The notes: generated by a model from the sequence alone, not told the origin. A DNA stretch of 64,000 bases from Bog-473 sp963730785 (GCA_963730785.1 CAVSTF010000016.1:124001-188000), one strand, 5' to 3'; positions 37,647 through 46,657 are shown, counted from the stretch's first letter. Numbers and translations are program-made.

Positions 37647-38597
37647 TCAGGTGGCCCGGCGACGCACGTCGTCGAGGACGGCCCTGATCCCTTCGGCCAT
37701 CTCGGTCCAGGGACGCCAGCCCAGCTGGATAGCGGCCCGCTGGATATCGAGACTCGAGCGTGACAGCTCACCGGCCCGCGGCGGGGCCATGACCGGCTTG
37801 GCCTTCGACCCGGCCTGCTCGGCCATCAGGGCGTAGAGATCCTTGACCGACGTCTCCTGGCCCGTGGCCACGTTGCAGATCAACCCGCCACCGCGGGTCG
37901 ATGCCCGGACGAAGGCGTCGACCACATCATCCACGTAGACAAAGTCGCGGGTCTGCAGGCCGTCGCCGAAAATGGTGACCGGCTGCTGGTCCAGGAGGCG
38001 CTGGGCGAAGATGGCCACCACGCCGGCCTCGCCGTGCGGGTTCTGTCGAGGGCCGTAGACATTGCCCAGCGCCAGGGCGCAGAACTCAATGGCGTGCAGC
38101 GACCGGTAGGCCATCAGGTAGTCCAGGACCGCCTTCTTGGACACGCCGTAGGGCGACAGCGGCTGGTGCGGATGGGCCTCGGTGACCGGGAGGTCCTCCG
38201 GCGAGGGCTCGCCGTAGAGGGTGCCGCCGCTGGCGGCGAAGATAATCCGCTCGGTGCCGGCCTGGCGGGCGCCTTCGAGGACGTGGAGCGTGCCCACGAT
38301 GTTGACCTCGGCATCGAAGAGGGGGCGTTCCACCGACACCCGCACATCGGCCTGGGCGGCCAGATGGAAGACCAACTCGGGACGACGCCGGGCCATCAGC
38401 TCAATGACGGCCGGGGCCGTGATGTCGAGGTGGTGAATGGTCAGGGCCCGGTCACCCCGCTGACGGGCCTCGGCCAGGTTGGCCAGCGACCCAGTCGAGA
38501 GATCGTCGACCACATCAACCTCGTGCCCCTCAAGTAGCAGTCGGTCCACCAGGTTGGACCCGATGAAACCCGCACCACCGGTGACCAACGCTCGCAC
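37647..38597 (-). CDS. NAD-dependent epimerase, UDP-glucose 4-epimerase-like
   Basis: Extended SDR of 316 residues. VTGGAGFIGSNLVDRL is the NAD loop, VVDDLSTG the strand-two motif, FHLAAQADVRVSVERP a GalE-type helix, and IIFAASGGTLYGEPS plus LSPYGVSKKAVLDYL hold the Ser/Thr, Tyr and Lys. ALGNVYGPRQNPHGEAGV and RDFVYVDDVVDAF are typical of UDP-galactose or UDP-glucuronate epimerases. It is the last gene of an operon with the nucleotidyltransferase, 11 bases downstream of it, and converges with cofE. Confidence 0.88.
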   Translation of the reverse strand: MRALVTGGAGFIGSNLVDRLLLEGHEVDVVDDLSTGSLANLAEARQRGDRALTIHHLDITAPAVIELMARRRPELVFHLAAQADVRVSVERPLFDAEVNIVGTLHVLEGARQAGTERIIFAASGGTLYGEPSPEDLPVTEAHPHQPLSPYGVSKKAVLDYLMAYRSLHAIEFCALALGNVYGPRQNPHGEAGVVAIFAQRLLDQQPVTIFGDGLQTRDFVYVDDVVDAFVRASTRGGGLICNVATGQETSVKDLYALMAEQAGSKAKPVMAPPRAGELSRSSLDIQRAAIQLGWRPWTEMAEGIRAVLDDVRRRAT

Positions 38598-38608
38598 GCG
38601 TTATTGCC

Positions 38609-39685
38609 TTAGCCCGCGACCCGTTCGCCGTCGACGACGGTGCCCGAGGCAACCACCGCGTGCGCACCGAGTACCGAGACCGGCCGCACGTCGCTCCGCT
38701 GGCCCACGGTGGCGTTGGGTCCCATCACCGAGCCGGACACCATGGCATCGCCGGCCACGTGGCCGCCCTCCATGATCACCGAGTCGACGACGACCGCACC
38801 GGCGGCAATGACCGTGCCGGCACCAATGATGCTGCGCTCGACCCGGGCCCCCGAAGCGATCTCACAACCGCCGAAGACGACCGAGGGCGCCACCACGGTG
38901 CCCATGACCACACTGTCGCCGCTCACGAAGACACCATCGCCGCGATCGGTCAACTCGTCCGCCATCCGGCTGGCTCGCTTGCCCGATAAGAGATCGTGAT
39001 TGGCCTGAAGATAGGCGGCCGGCGTTCCCGTATCGAGCCAGTAGCCGGCGTCGGAAAGGGCAAAGAGCACGCCATCGCGCACCATGGCGGGGAAGGTCTC
39101 CCGCTCAATCGATACCCGACCGGTGGGCGCGATGCGGTTGAGCACCGAGGCTTCGAAGACGTACGTGCCCGCATTGATTTCGTTGGTGGGCGCTTCGTCG
39201 CGTGGCGGCTTCTCCACGAAGGCGGTGACCCGGCCGTTGGCATCGGTGGGCACCACGCCGAAGGCAGAAGGGTCCGGCACCGGATGCAAGGCGATGGTGC
39301 CCTCGGCCCCACTCTTCCGGTGAAAGTCGACCACGGCCGTGAGATCCAGATCGGTGAGCACGTCACCGTTGACCACCACGAAGGTGTCATCCACCCCGCC
39401 GTAGGTGGCGGCGAACCGCACGGCGCCGGCGGTGTCCAGTGGTTCCGGTTCCACCGCATAGGTCAGGGCCACGCCGGCGGCATGACCGTCGGGGTAGGCC
39501 TCCTTGAAGGCATCGGGCAGGTAGCCCAAGGACAAGATGGCTTCGGCAATGCCATGGGCAGCCAAGTGGGCCAGCACACGCTCAATCATGGGCACGCCCA
39601 CAATGGGGAGCATCTGTTTGGGGGTCGTCAGCGTGAGGGGCCGGAGCCGGGTCCCCTCCCCACCTACCAGGACGACTGCTTTCAT
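38609..39685 (-). CDS. sugar-phosphate nucleotidyltransferase (mannose-1-P guanylyltransferase-like)
   Basis: Makes an NDP-sugar from sugar-1-P and NTP. The nucleotide loop is LVGGEGTRLRPLTLTTPKQM, followed by VVNGDVLTDLDL with the metal Asp and ITFVEKP-like VTAFVEKPPRD. The C-terminal third is a left-handed beta-helix of hexapeptide repeats (SVVMGTVVAPSVVFGGCEIA). 358 residues, like actinobacterial GDP-mannose synthases (ManB/RmlA2 type). Its ATG directly abuts the stop of the Thr-rich protein. With the mutase at 9.7 kb it completes a route to an activated sugar, likely GDP-mannose. Confidence 0.88.
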   Translation of the reverse strand: MKAVVLVGGEGTRLRPLTLTTPKQMLPIVGVPMIERVLAHLAAHGIAEAILSLGYLPDAFKEAYPDGHAAGVALTYAVEPEPLDTAGAVRFAATYGGVDDTFVVVNGDVLTDLDLTAVVDFHRKSGAEGTIALHPVPDPSAFGVVPTDANGRVTAFVEKPPRDEAPTNEINAGTYVFEASVLNRIAPTGRVSIERETFPAMVRDGVLFALSDAGYWLDTGTPAAYLQANHDLLSGKRASRMADELTDRGDGVFVSGDSVVMGTVVAPSVVFGGCEIASGARVERSIIGAGTVIAAGAVVVDSVIMEGGHVAGDAMVSGSVMGPNATVGQRSDVRPVSVLGAHAVVASGTVVDGERVAG

Positions 39686-40541
39686 TTACGGAGCAGCGGT
39701 CGTCGTGGTCGTCGACTTGACCGTGGTGGTCGTGGCCGAGCTCTTGACGGTCGTCGTGGTGACCGGTGCCAACGTGGTCGTGGTGGCGCCAGCGACGGTG
39801 GTCGTGGTGGCCGTCGGCGACGTCGTGGTGGTGGTCACGACCGATCCGTTGCCCTGGAGGGCCTGGATCAGCGCGAGTTCGATAGAAGCCTTGGGCTTGG
39901 GCAGCTTGGCCGAGCTGGGCACGAAACCGGCCACAATCAACTGTCCGTTGGCGAACTTGATGGATCCGGCCTTGGTGGTCAGGTCGCCACCCTCGAGCTT
40001 GGTTTCCTTGCTGCTCGATGCCGTCGAGGCCAAGTGGTACGTGCGGGCCTTGGACGGTGCCGACCTTGCCGGCGTCCGGCGTGCCCTTGGCACACTTCTG
40101 ACCGTTCTTGTAGAGGACGGTGCCGGTGGCCGGGTACTTGAGGCTGCTGTTGGTCAGGGTCATGCCGGAGTACTCACTGGCGAACTTGGCCAGCGTGGCG
40201 TGATCCCCTGCCTCGGCACTCACCTTGGGGGCAATGACGAGGACGCCGTTGCCGGCCGAGGTAAAGCCAGAGCTGGCGGTCGGGTTGGACAGGGGCAGCC
40301 CGGGCTCGACGACGCCGCAGACATCGATCTCCAGCGCGGCGTGCCAGGTCTCATTGATGGTCGGCTCAGAGTTGGCCGCCTTGGTGTAATCGGACCGGGC
40401 AAAAATGACGGAAGCGATCCCGACCAGGACAATCAGGACAAGTGCGGCGTACCAGTTCACCGGCATCGACCCGCGATAGGTCGTGCCGCCCCCTGTCGAG
40501 GCGGCGCGAGCGACCGATCTTCCTGTTGAGCTTCTGGCCAT
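39686..40541 (-). CDS. membrane-anchored Thr-rich exported protein, frameshifted
   Basis: Starts MARSSTGRSVARAASTGGG, with one membrane anchor (WYAALVLIVLVGIASVIF). An extracytoplasmic domain follows with WHAALEIDVCGVVEPGLP and NGVLVIAPKVSAEAGDHATL. After a +1 shift near 40045-40065 come KAGSIKFANGQLIVAGFVPS and a C-terminal tail in which Thr runs alternate with Val/Ala (about 45 residues). Merged length is about 284. The Thr-rich tail is low-complexity and could be glycosylated in the envelope (inference). It sits between a BTAD gene and the nucleotidyltransferase in one operon. I recognise the family from related actinobacteria but know no function. Confidence 0.7.
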
Positions 40542-40555
40542 GGCGGGACGAAACC

Positions 40556-41365
40556 CTACAGCCTGACGAGTGCGTCCCCGGCGACAGGCTCCTGACCATG
40601 GATCAAGCGCTGATAGAGGTCCACCGTTCTGGGATGGACGAGTGCAACGGCCGGGACGGATTTGGCCAGCCCATCGGACCCCGGACCCGGGTTGGCGGCA
40701 TCCACGGCCTTACGCAGGAGCTCGGTCATGACGGCATGCAGTCCCATCCGGTCCCCCTTGGCCTCGGTAATGCGCAGCAGGGCCCGGTACAGCCGTTCGT
40801 CATACGGACTGGCCCGCAGTCCCTGCCGCACCATCCATTCGGCCTCTTCCACCCGCTCGCCCAACAAGGCCGCGGTGGACCCCTTCAATGCCGTGTCCAC
40901 CACCATGGATTCCAGCGCCGCCTGCGTCCCGTCCAGCACGGCCCAATCGGATAAACGAAGCCCATCCAGTGGACGACCCCGCACCAAGCGCAGCGCATCC
41001 GGCCACTCTGCATGGTCAGGACTGCCGGCACGGCGGAGGAAACGCTCGACGTCGGTGCCCACCGTGGTGGCCAGGCACAAACGCCGGCCGGCCCGGGGCA
41101 GATGCTCAAAGCCCAGGCGGGAACGTCCCAGGGCCCGGCGGGCCACCGAGGCCGTCGAGTGGAGGGTGGCGGTGCGCACCGGGCGGTCGGTCCAGAGGGC
41201 GGATCCCCACACGTCGTGGCCGGCACCGCCGGGATGCAGCGCCAGGTAGACCACCAGATCCAAGGCGGCCGCCCGGCCAAAGGGCTGCGCCGCACCCGTC
41301 ACTTCCACCGGCCCGAGCACGGCCACCTCGACTTCGGGTCGGGACTCCCCCGGCATCAGCGTCAT
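40556..41365 (-). CDS. BTAD-domain protein (SARP-like, C-terminal domains)
   Basis: About 269 residues from the ATG at 41365. The winged-helix-like part VAVLGPVEVTGAAQPFGR, then LDLVVYLALHPGG and ATLHSTASVARRALG, is followed by a bacterial transcriptional activator domain of helical repeats (DALRLVRGRPLDGLRLSDW, VEEAEWMVRQGLRASPYDER and MGLHAVMTELLRKAVDA). Usually such a unit ends a much longer LysM-BTAD protein; here it stands alone, 49 bases after the transporter gene. A regulator of the downstream envelope operon is possible (inference). No helix-turn-helix operator is known. Confidence 0.78.
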   Translation of the reverse strand: MTLMPGESRPEVEVAVLGPVEVTGAAQPFGRAAALDLVVYLALHPGGAGHDVWGSALWTDRPVRTATLHSTASVARRALGRSRLGFEHLPRAGRRLCLATTVGTDVERFLRRAGSPDHAEWPDALRLVRGRPLDGLRLSDWAVLDGTQAALESMVVDTALKGSTAALLGERVEEAEWMVRQGLRASPYDERLYRALLRITEAKGDRMGLHAVMTELLRKAVDAANPGPGSDGLAKSVPAVALVHPRTVDLYQRLIHGQEPVAGDALVRL

Positions 41366-41414
41366 GACCACATGGGAAACGGTCGCCGGCAACGACCCCG
41401 TGGCCGGACATCCT

Positions 41415-42281
41415 TCAGGCGGCGTGGACCTCGTGCAGTGGATGTTCGGAGGGATCGGCCACCACCGGCGTGGCGGGCGCCCGGGCCAACAGGACCGCGC
41501 CGACCACCACGGTGATGAAGCTGCCAATGCGAGCGGCACCCGAAAAGCCGCCCGGGATGCGGTCATGGAACACGGCCAGTCCGCCGGCGATCGGGACCAG
41601 GTTGTTGACCAACGTCGAAACGCCCGCGGTCTCCAACACGCGTCCGCGTTGGAAGGCCATCTGCAGCGCCACAAAGCCCAGCGCGGCGCATCCGGCCAAC
41701 ACCGGAATCCACCAGGGACCATTGCCACCGACGGCGCCCTTGGTGGCCACATCACCCACCCCGAAGAGAAGGCCGGCCGCACAGCCCAGTACCGGGCCGT
41801 TGCGCGAGATTTTTGAAGAGGCCAGCGACAAACCACCGGCAATGACGATGCCGATCACCACCACCAACAAGAGGATCGAGTTCCGGGCTGGGTGTGACGA
41901 CGGGACGTGACCGGCCACCGACAGGCCGAGCAATAGCAGGCCGAAGACCGCGACGGCGGCCCCGATCTTCTCCCGACGTTCCAGCGGCTGACCCAGCCGA
42001 TGCACCAACACCGCAAGCACGCCGACCCCTCCGGCCGAGGTGGCCTGGACCAACGACAAGGGGGCGAACCAGAGCGCGGCGATGTAGAGACCCCAACCGA
42101 CCCAGCCGGCGGCCCAGCCGGCCAACCACTGTCGATTGGTGACCAGCATGCGCAACGACGCCAAAGGATTTCGAAGCTTGAGCTCGTGCAAGGTGTTGGC
42201 CGCGCCATGTTGGGCGTAAAAGCCGATGTTGAGTGCTCCGGCGGCCAACAGGGCCAGCACCAGGCCGACAGCCAGTTTCAT
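41415..42281 (-). CDS. DMT-superfamily (EamA-like) transporter
   Basis: A 288-residue membrane protein with about ten helices in two EamA-like halves: MKLAVGLVLALLAAGALNIG, then WLAGWAAGWVGWGLYIAALW, SAGGVGVLAVLVHRLGQPLE, and NSILLLVVVIGIVIAGGL, PVLGCAAGLLFGVGDVATKG, SGAARIGSFITVVVGAVLLA. The loop SLASSKISRNGP joins the halves. Members move small metabolites or drugs; no substrate can be assigned. It heads the minus-strand operon toward the BTAD gene. The tRNA lies 140 bases upstream. Confidence 0.82.
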   Translation of the reverse strand: MKLAVGLVLALLAAGALNIGFYAQHGAANTLHELKLRNPLASLRMLVTNRQWLAGWAAGWVGWGLYIAALWFAPLSLVQATSAGGVGVLAVLVHRLGQPLERREKIGAAVAVFGLLLLGLSVAGHVPSSHPARNSILLLVVVIGIVIAGGLSLASSKISRNGPVLGCAAGLLFGVGDVATKGAVGGNGPWWIPVLAGCAALGFVALQMAFQRGRVLETAGVSTLVNNLVPIAGGLAVFHDRIPGGFSGAARIGSFITVVVGAVLLARAPATPVVADPSEHPLHEVHAA

Positions 42282-42425
42282 TGGTGTCTCATCGCCCGGA
42301 CAGCGCCCTCAGACCCCATCGACCCAGGCTACGGGATCGCCCTCGCTGGCGGAGGGCGGCGGCGCCACCCAGAAGGCCACTTTGTCTTAAGGAGTGGTCC
42401 ACTGAATGGGGCTCAGACTTCCGAG

Positions 42426-42499
42426 TAGGGACGGAGGGACTCGAACCCTCACTGGAGGCGGTTTAAGCGCCCTGCCTCTGCCGATTGGGCTACGCCCCC
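42426..42499 (-). tRNA. tRNA with anticodon UAA, class I body
   Basis: A complete cloverleaf folds on the minus strand. Acceptor GGGGGCG pairs with CGTCCCT (two G-U pairs). D-arm GCCC/AGGC has a loop containing GG. Anticodon stem GGGCG/CGCCT carries loop CTTAAAC. The T-arm is GAGGG-TTCGAGT-CCCTC, and A73 follows. No CCA is encoded. The anticodon UAA would read Leu codons UUA and UUG, but the variable loop is only five bases (CCAGT), whereas tRNA-Leu is normally class II with a long arm. Identity is therefore uncertain: an odd tRNA-Leu, a tRNA of other identity, or a remnant. Confidence 0.75.
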
Positions 42500-42556
42500 G
42501 GAGCAAACAGGATGATCATACGGCCAGGCCATTTACCGCAGCATCTGCCGCGGCAA

Positions 42557-44116
42557 CTACCGAGCGTTACCCATTAGGGGCCGGTACTTCTCCCAAATCG
42601 CCAACTCCGGATCCCGCGGTGCCTCTTGCACGCCGGTAAGCGGTCCGAAGACCATGGTCTGGCGTGACGCCGGTTCCCACTGCGGCCACTCCCCCAACTC
42701 GTCATGCGATGGATCGCCCCGATGGGCGAACGCCAGCCAGGCCCGCTGCATCCGGCTGGACAGCACGTCCACTTCCGGGCCACTGCCCGAAAACAACTGG
42801 ACGGCCGGCACGTGCACGGCCCCGAACACGAACGGCAATTCGAGGGCGTGGGTCGAACCCAACACCCCGCCGAAGGCCGGTGATTCCCAGTCGAAGAGGT
42901 ACACGTACGTGCGCGCACCTTCCGCGCCTTGGGCGGCGGCCAATTCGAAACTGGGCCACCGGAAGACGCAGTCGGTGCCCGCAGCCACCCATAGGTCACG
43001 GGTCTCAACCGCCTCCGAGCGGGCCAGTCGTGCCGAGCGGTAGTCCTCCAGCAATTCTTCGGCCGGAATGTCAGGGGCCGAGGTGGCCAACCAGCGGATC
43101 GTGCCCTTCACGTCCAGATTGGCCAACGCCGGGTTGCCCAAACCGAAGAGCGTGAGTTCGTCCCGGTTGGTGCCGATGATCAGATCCACGCCATGGGCCG
43201 ATCCGCCCTTCACGGCACTCAGCGGATGCTGAGGAATGAACGCACCATCGACCACCGGTAGGAACGGCAGTGAAATGAGTCCGGGATCCGGACGGTGCTT
43301 GGACACGACGTCGGTGGCCGCCACCAGTTCGGCCGGTGGGACGTCAGCCAATGACGCACGGGTGCAATCCGGCACACCCAGCGCCTCAGCTAAGCGACCG
43401 GCTGCCCGTTCGGCCTCTTCCACCGTGTGCATGTGGATGCCGCCACTTTGCACGATGGCCCGCCGAAAGAGACCGGCCGCGCCCGGCGTTCCCAACAATG
43501 TGGCCACGCTGAAGCCTCCGGCCGACTCGCCGAAGATGGTGACGTTGTCGGGATCGCCCCCAAAGCCAGCGATGTGGTCACGCACCCACCGCAACGCCGC
43601 CACTTGGTCCTGCAGGCCCCAGTTGCCGACGAGGCCATCCGGATCGCCTAGGTCGCGATGACCCAGGAAGCCGAGGGCACCCAACCGGTAGTTGATGGTG
43701 ACCACCACCACGTCACCGTTTCGAACCAGGGCGCCGCCCCGGTAGAGAAAGACCGAACCGCTCCCCCCGGTGAAGCCACCACCGTGGATCCACACCATGA
43801 CCGGCCGTCCGGTGGAACCTGGTTGCTCGGGCAACTCGGGTGTCCACACATTCAGGGTGAGGCAATCCTCGCTCTGGGCCTCGGCCGCAGCCGGATCGGA
43901 CGGGCTCGTGATGCCCCCCATGGCCACCGCCTGGGGCGCAATCGCTCCAAAGGTGTCGGCGTCGCGCACGCCCTCCCACGGGATCGGTGGTTGCGGCGGG
44001 CGCCAGCGCAACTCGCCCGTAGGCGGAGCGGCGTAGGGAATGCCGGAGAACGACCACACGTCGCCGCGCCACACACCGCGCACACGACCTCCGGCTACCT
44101 CGACGATCTGGTCCAT
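42557..44116 (-). CDS. type-B carboxylesterase
   Basis: Alpha/beta hydrolase of 519 residues in the carboxylesterase/PnbA family. FSGIPYAAPPTGELRWRPP opens the protein, VWIHGGGFTGGSGS is the oxyanion hole and VTIFGESAGGFSVATLL carries the nucleophilic Ser. GTNRDELTLFG and the His region GSTHALELPFVFG follow in the usual order. No signal peptide is visible, so it is probably cytoplasmic. It hydrolyses esters; the natural substrate is unknown. The gene stands alone on its strand, downstream of a short spacer from the NlpC gene. Confidence 0.9.
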   Translation of the reverse strand: MDQIVEVAGGRVRGVWRGDVWSFSGIPYAAPPTGELRWRPPQPPIPWEGVRDADTFGAIAPQAVAMGGITSPSDPAAAEAQSEDCLTLNVWTPELPEQPGSTGRPVMVWIHGGGFTGGSGSVFLYRGGALVRNGDVVVVTINYRLGALGFLGHRDLGDPDGLVGNWGLQDQVAALRWVRDHIAGFGGDPDNVTIFGESAGGFSVATLLGTPGAAGLFRRAIVQSGGIHMHTVEEAERAAGRLAEALGVPDCTRASLADVPPAELVAATDVVSKHRPDPGLISLPFLPVVDGAFIPQHPLSAVKGGSAHGVDLIIGTNRDELTLFGLGNPALANLDVKGTIRWLATSAPDIPAEELLEDYRSARLARSEAVETRDLWVAAGTDCVFRWPSFELAAAQGAEGARTYVYLFDWESPAFGGVLGSTHALELPFVFGAVHVPAVQLFSGSGPEVDVLSSRMQRAWLAFAHRGDPSHDELGEWPQWEPASRQTMVFGPLTGVQEAPRDPELAIWEKYRPLMGNAR

Positions 44117-44241
44117 GGCTGCACCCTAAAGACACCCCCAGGCGCGGTCAATCATGCTCGGGGTCGCACCAGCGTCACCCAGGGGCAACGTCGAAATTGG
44201 ATGCCCCAATTCTTGGAGCTCCACGGGTTAATGTTTCGCCA

Positions 44242-45534
44242 GTGGCAGCAGTGAATTGTCGGAACACTGGCCGCCGTGGAATTCGCACCCAACTGGTCAG
44301 CGGAGCCCTCGTCGCCTCTTTGCTCGGGCTCATCGGCGCTGGAACGTCAGAGCTCGCGGGTTTCTACGCGCCCGAAGTTGGAGCCACCACACCCACCACC
44401 ACACCGGGTCCCGCGCCCAACCAATCGCAGATCAATTCCACCAAATCACAGGTGGCCAGCATTGAGGCCACCCTGACGCAGGAAGAGGAGCAGACCCAGC
44501 GCCTGGACGACGCCTATGACACCGCGCTGGAGAACCTGCAGTCGGCGCAGACTGCATTGCAGACGATCACCGCGGCCATCACGCAGACCAAGTCCAAGGT
44601 GGCCGTTGACCGGCAGCACCTGACCAATGACGCCATCAAGGCGTACATCTTCGGCACACCGCAGACCCAGTTCGCCTCGCTCTTCTCGTCGTCGGCCACG
44701 TTGGGCAACGCCAGAACTCAGTACACCCAACAAATTGTGGGCAACCTCAATCAAGCGCGCAATCAGCTCCAATCCCAGGTCTCCCACTTGAACGCGCAGA
44801 AGACCCAGGAAGCAGCCGCCGCCGCCCAGGCCCAGAGCGAAGCATCGCAAGAGAAGTCGTTGGCCCAGTCCAATGCAGCCGAGGCCGCCGCCACCCAGAA
44901 GACACTCGGCTCGGTACAGGGACAGTTGGCCCAAGAAGTCGCCGCCGCGGCAGTGGAGGAAGCTCAGCAAGAAGCAGCGGCGGCGGCCAAGGCAGCCAGC
45001 GCGGCCCAAGCCCAAAAGGCCGCGGAAGCGGCGGCTGCCGCGGCTGCTGTTGCCGGCACCGTCGGTGGCTCATCGAGCGGTGCCGCGGCCACGACAGCCG
45101 TCAACGCGGTCAGCCATCCCACCACCGGCCCGGTGGAGGGGTCCAGCTCGGGAGGATCCGGTGGCATGGCTGCCGTCCAGGCCGCCATTTCCCAGCTGGG
45201 TGTGCCGTACGTGTTCGGTGGCGAATCTCCCGGCTCAGGCTTCGACTGCTCCGGTCTCGTCCAGTGGGCCTGGGGTAAAGCAGGCGTATCCATACCCCGC
45301 ACGACCGAATCGCAGTGGCCGGCCCTGACCCACGTGTCGCTCAGTGCGCTCGAGCCCGGCGACCTGCTCTTCTATTACAACCTGGATGGCGACGACGAAG
45401 TCGACCACGTGGTCATGTACGTCGGTTCCGGTCCCTACGGCACCAACACCATCATTCAGGCCCCCTTCACCGGCGCCGATGTCTCGTACTCCCCGATCTA
45501 CACCTCGGGACTCATCGGCGCCGCACGCCCGTAG
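44242..45534 (+). CDS. NlpC/P60 peptidoglycan endopeptidase with coiled coil
   Basis: About 430 residues. A signal peptide (LVSGALVASLLGLIGAGTSE) is followed by a Thr/Pro segment, then a long Ala/Gln-rich coiled coil (STKSQVASIEATLTQEEEQT onward, about 190 residues) similar to mycobacterial RipA. The C-terminal NlpC/P60 domain has AAISQLGVPYVFGGESPG, the catalytic Cys in GFDCSGLVQWAW and the His in EVDHVVMYVG. It likely cleaves stem peptides during cell division and is autoinhibited by the coiled coil (family knowledge). GTG starts at 44242 and 44251 are both possible. Confidence 0.87.
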   Translation: MAAVNCRNTGRRGIRTQLVSGALVASLLGLIGAGTSELAGFYAPEVGATTPTTTPGPAPNQSQINSTKSQVASIEATLTQEEEQTQRLDDAYDTALENLQSAQTALQTITAAITQTKSKVAVDRQHLTNDAIKAYIFGTPQTQFASLFSSSATLGNARTQYTQQIVGNLNQARNQLQSQVSHLNAQKTQEAAAAAQAQSEASQEKSLAQSNAAEAAATQKTLGSVQGQLAQEVAAAAVEEAQQEAAAAAKAASAAQAQKAAEAAAAAAAVAGTVGGSSSGAAATTAVNAVSHPTTGPVEGSSSGGSGGMAAVQAAISQLGVPYVFGGESPGSGFDCSGLVQWAWGKAGVSIPRTTESQWPALTHVSLSALEPGDLLFYYNLDGDDEVDHVVMYVGSGPYGTNTIIQAPFTGADVSYSPIYTSGLIGAARP

Positions 45535-45581
45535 GGGCCACCCGACCTCGCAGGCCACTTCAATCGGGCCACAATGGGGAG

Positions 45582-46601
45582 ATGACCGAGAGCCAGTCGG
45601 GTGCGCTCTCGCTGTCGCTGGTCATTCCAGCCTTCAACGAAAGCCTTCGCTTAGCCGACGGTCTGGCCCGACTCAACGAGGCCATTACGGCCGGGGCCAT
45701 CGACCCATCCACTACTGAATTCGTCATCGTCGACGACGGCAGTTCGGACGACACCGCCGGCAAGGCCGCCGAGCTCTTCGGCCAATTTCCTCACCTGCAG
45801 ATCATCCGGCTGCCCGAGAACAAAGGCAAGGGAGCAGCAGTTCGAGCCGGCGTGTCGGCCGCACGCGGTGCCGTGATTGCCTTCGCCGATGCGGACATGG
45901 CCATCGATCCGGGGCAGACACCGGAGTTTCTCGCTGCCCTCACCACGTCCGACATCGCCATTGGGACCAGAGCGGCTGTGGGCGCCTCCGTTGATCGACC
46001 CAGCCTGCGCCGATCGGTGATGAACCGGGCCTTCAATCAAATGGTCAATGCCATGACCCGATTGTCACTGCAGGACACCCAGTGTGGTTTCAAGGCCTTT
46101 CGAGCTCCGGCGGCCAAACTCCTCTTTCATTGCAGCGTCACCGAACGCTTCGCCTTTGACGTCGAGGTGCTCATGCTGGCCCGCCGGTTGGGTTTCGATA
46201 TCGGCGAAGTCCCCGTCCATTGGCTCCGGGTGGAGGGCAGTCGGATCCGACCGGTGGCCGACGCCATTTCGATGGCCCGGGATGTCCTCCGTGCGACGCG
46301 TGGTTCGAACATCGCTCCTCCGGTCGTGGCCCTTTCCGTCAAAGTGCCCTCCACCACGGACTCCGTGAACGACCTAGTGGTCACCGGCCTTTCGGCCCGC
46401 CTTCCGATGATTGAGGGGGAAGACGGTTCCATTGTCGTGCTCTGTCCACTGATGACGGACGATGACATCACATTGACCGTGCGCCACATAGGCGATGCCA
46501 TCCCCGGAGCGGCCGTTGAGAAATCCTTGCTCACCGTGGCCCAGCTGGGTGCCCTCTCCCCCTTGGTCCTTCCCTGGGCCAAGTCCCGTATTGCGCCCTG
46601 A
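45582..46601 (+). CDS. GT2 glycosyltransferase, dolichyl-P-glucose/mannose type
   Basis: 339 residues. The GT-A domain (residues about 8-250) has LSLVIPAFNESLRLADGL, FVIVDDGSSDDTAGKAA, LPENKGKGAAVRAGV, FADADMAIDPGQ (DxD-like) and LSLQDTQCGFKAFRAPAAKL, which is the hallmark of polyprenyl-phosphate mannosyl/glucosyl synthases. No membrane helices follow. An extra C-terminal region of about 85 residues (VVALSVKVPSTTDSVNDL to the end) is not part of the usual enzyme and looks like a separate small domain. It would charge polyprenyl phosphate with a sugar for membrane glycosyltransferases. Confidence 0.85.
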   Translation: MTESQSGALSLSLVIPAFNESLRLADGLARLNEAITAGAIDPSTTEFVIVDDGSSDDTAGKAAELFGQFPHLQIIRLPENKGKGAAVRAGVSAARGAVIAFADADMAIDPGQTPEFLAALTTSDIAIGTRAAVGASVDRPSLRRSVMNRAFNQMVNAMTRLSLQDTQCGFKAFRAPAAKLLFHCSVTERFAFDVEVLMLARRLGFDIGEVPVHWLRVEGSRIRPVADAISMARDVLRATRGSNIAPPVVALSVKVPSTTDSVNDLVVTGLSARLPMIEGEDGSIVVLCPLMTDDDITLTVRHIGDAIPGAAVEKSLLTVAQLGALSPLVLPWAKSRIAP

Positions 46602-46657
46602 ATTCCACTGAAATCCTTCGTTAAGTCGACGGCTCCCCGTGTCACTACGATGGACTG

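Noticed and set aside
39690..39830. Tandem GTGGTCGTGGT-like repeats suggesting a CRISPR or VNTR
   Set aside because: They encode the Thr-rich protein tail on the minus strand; no spacers of constant length.
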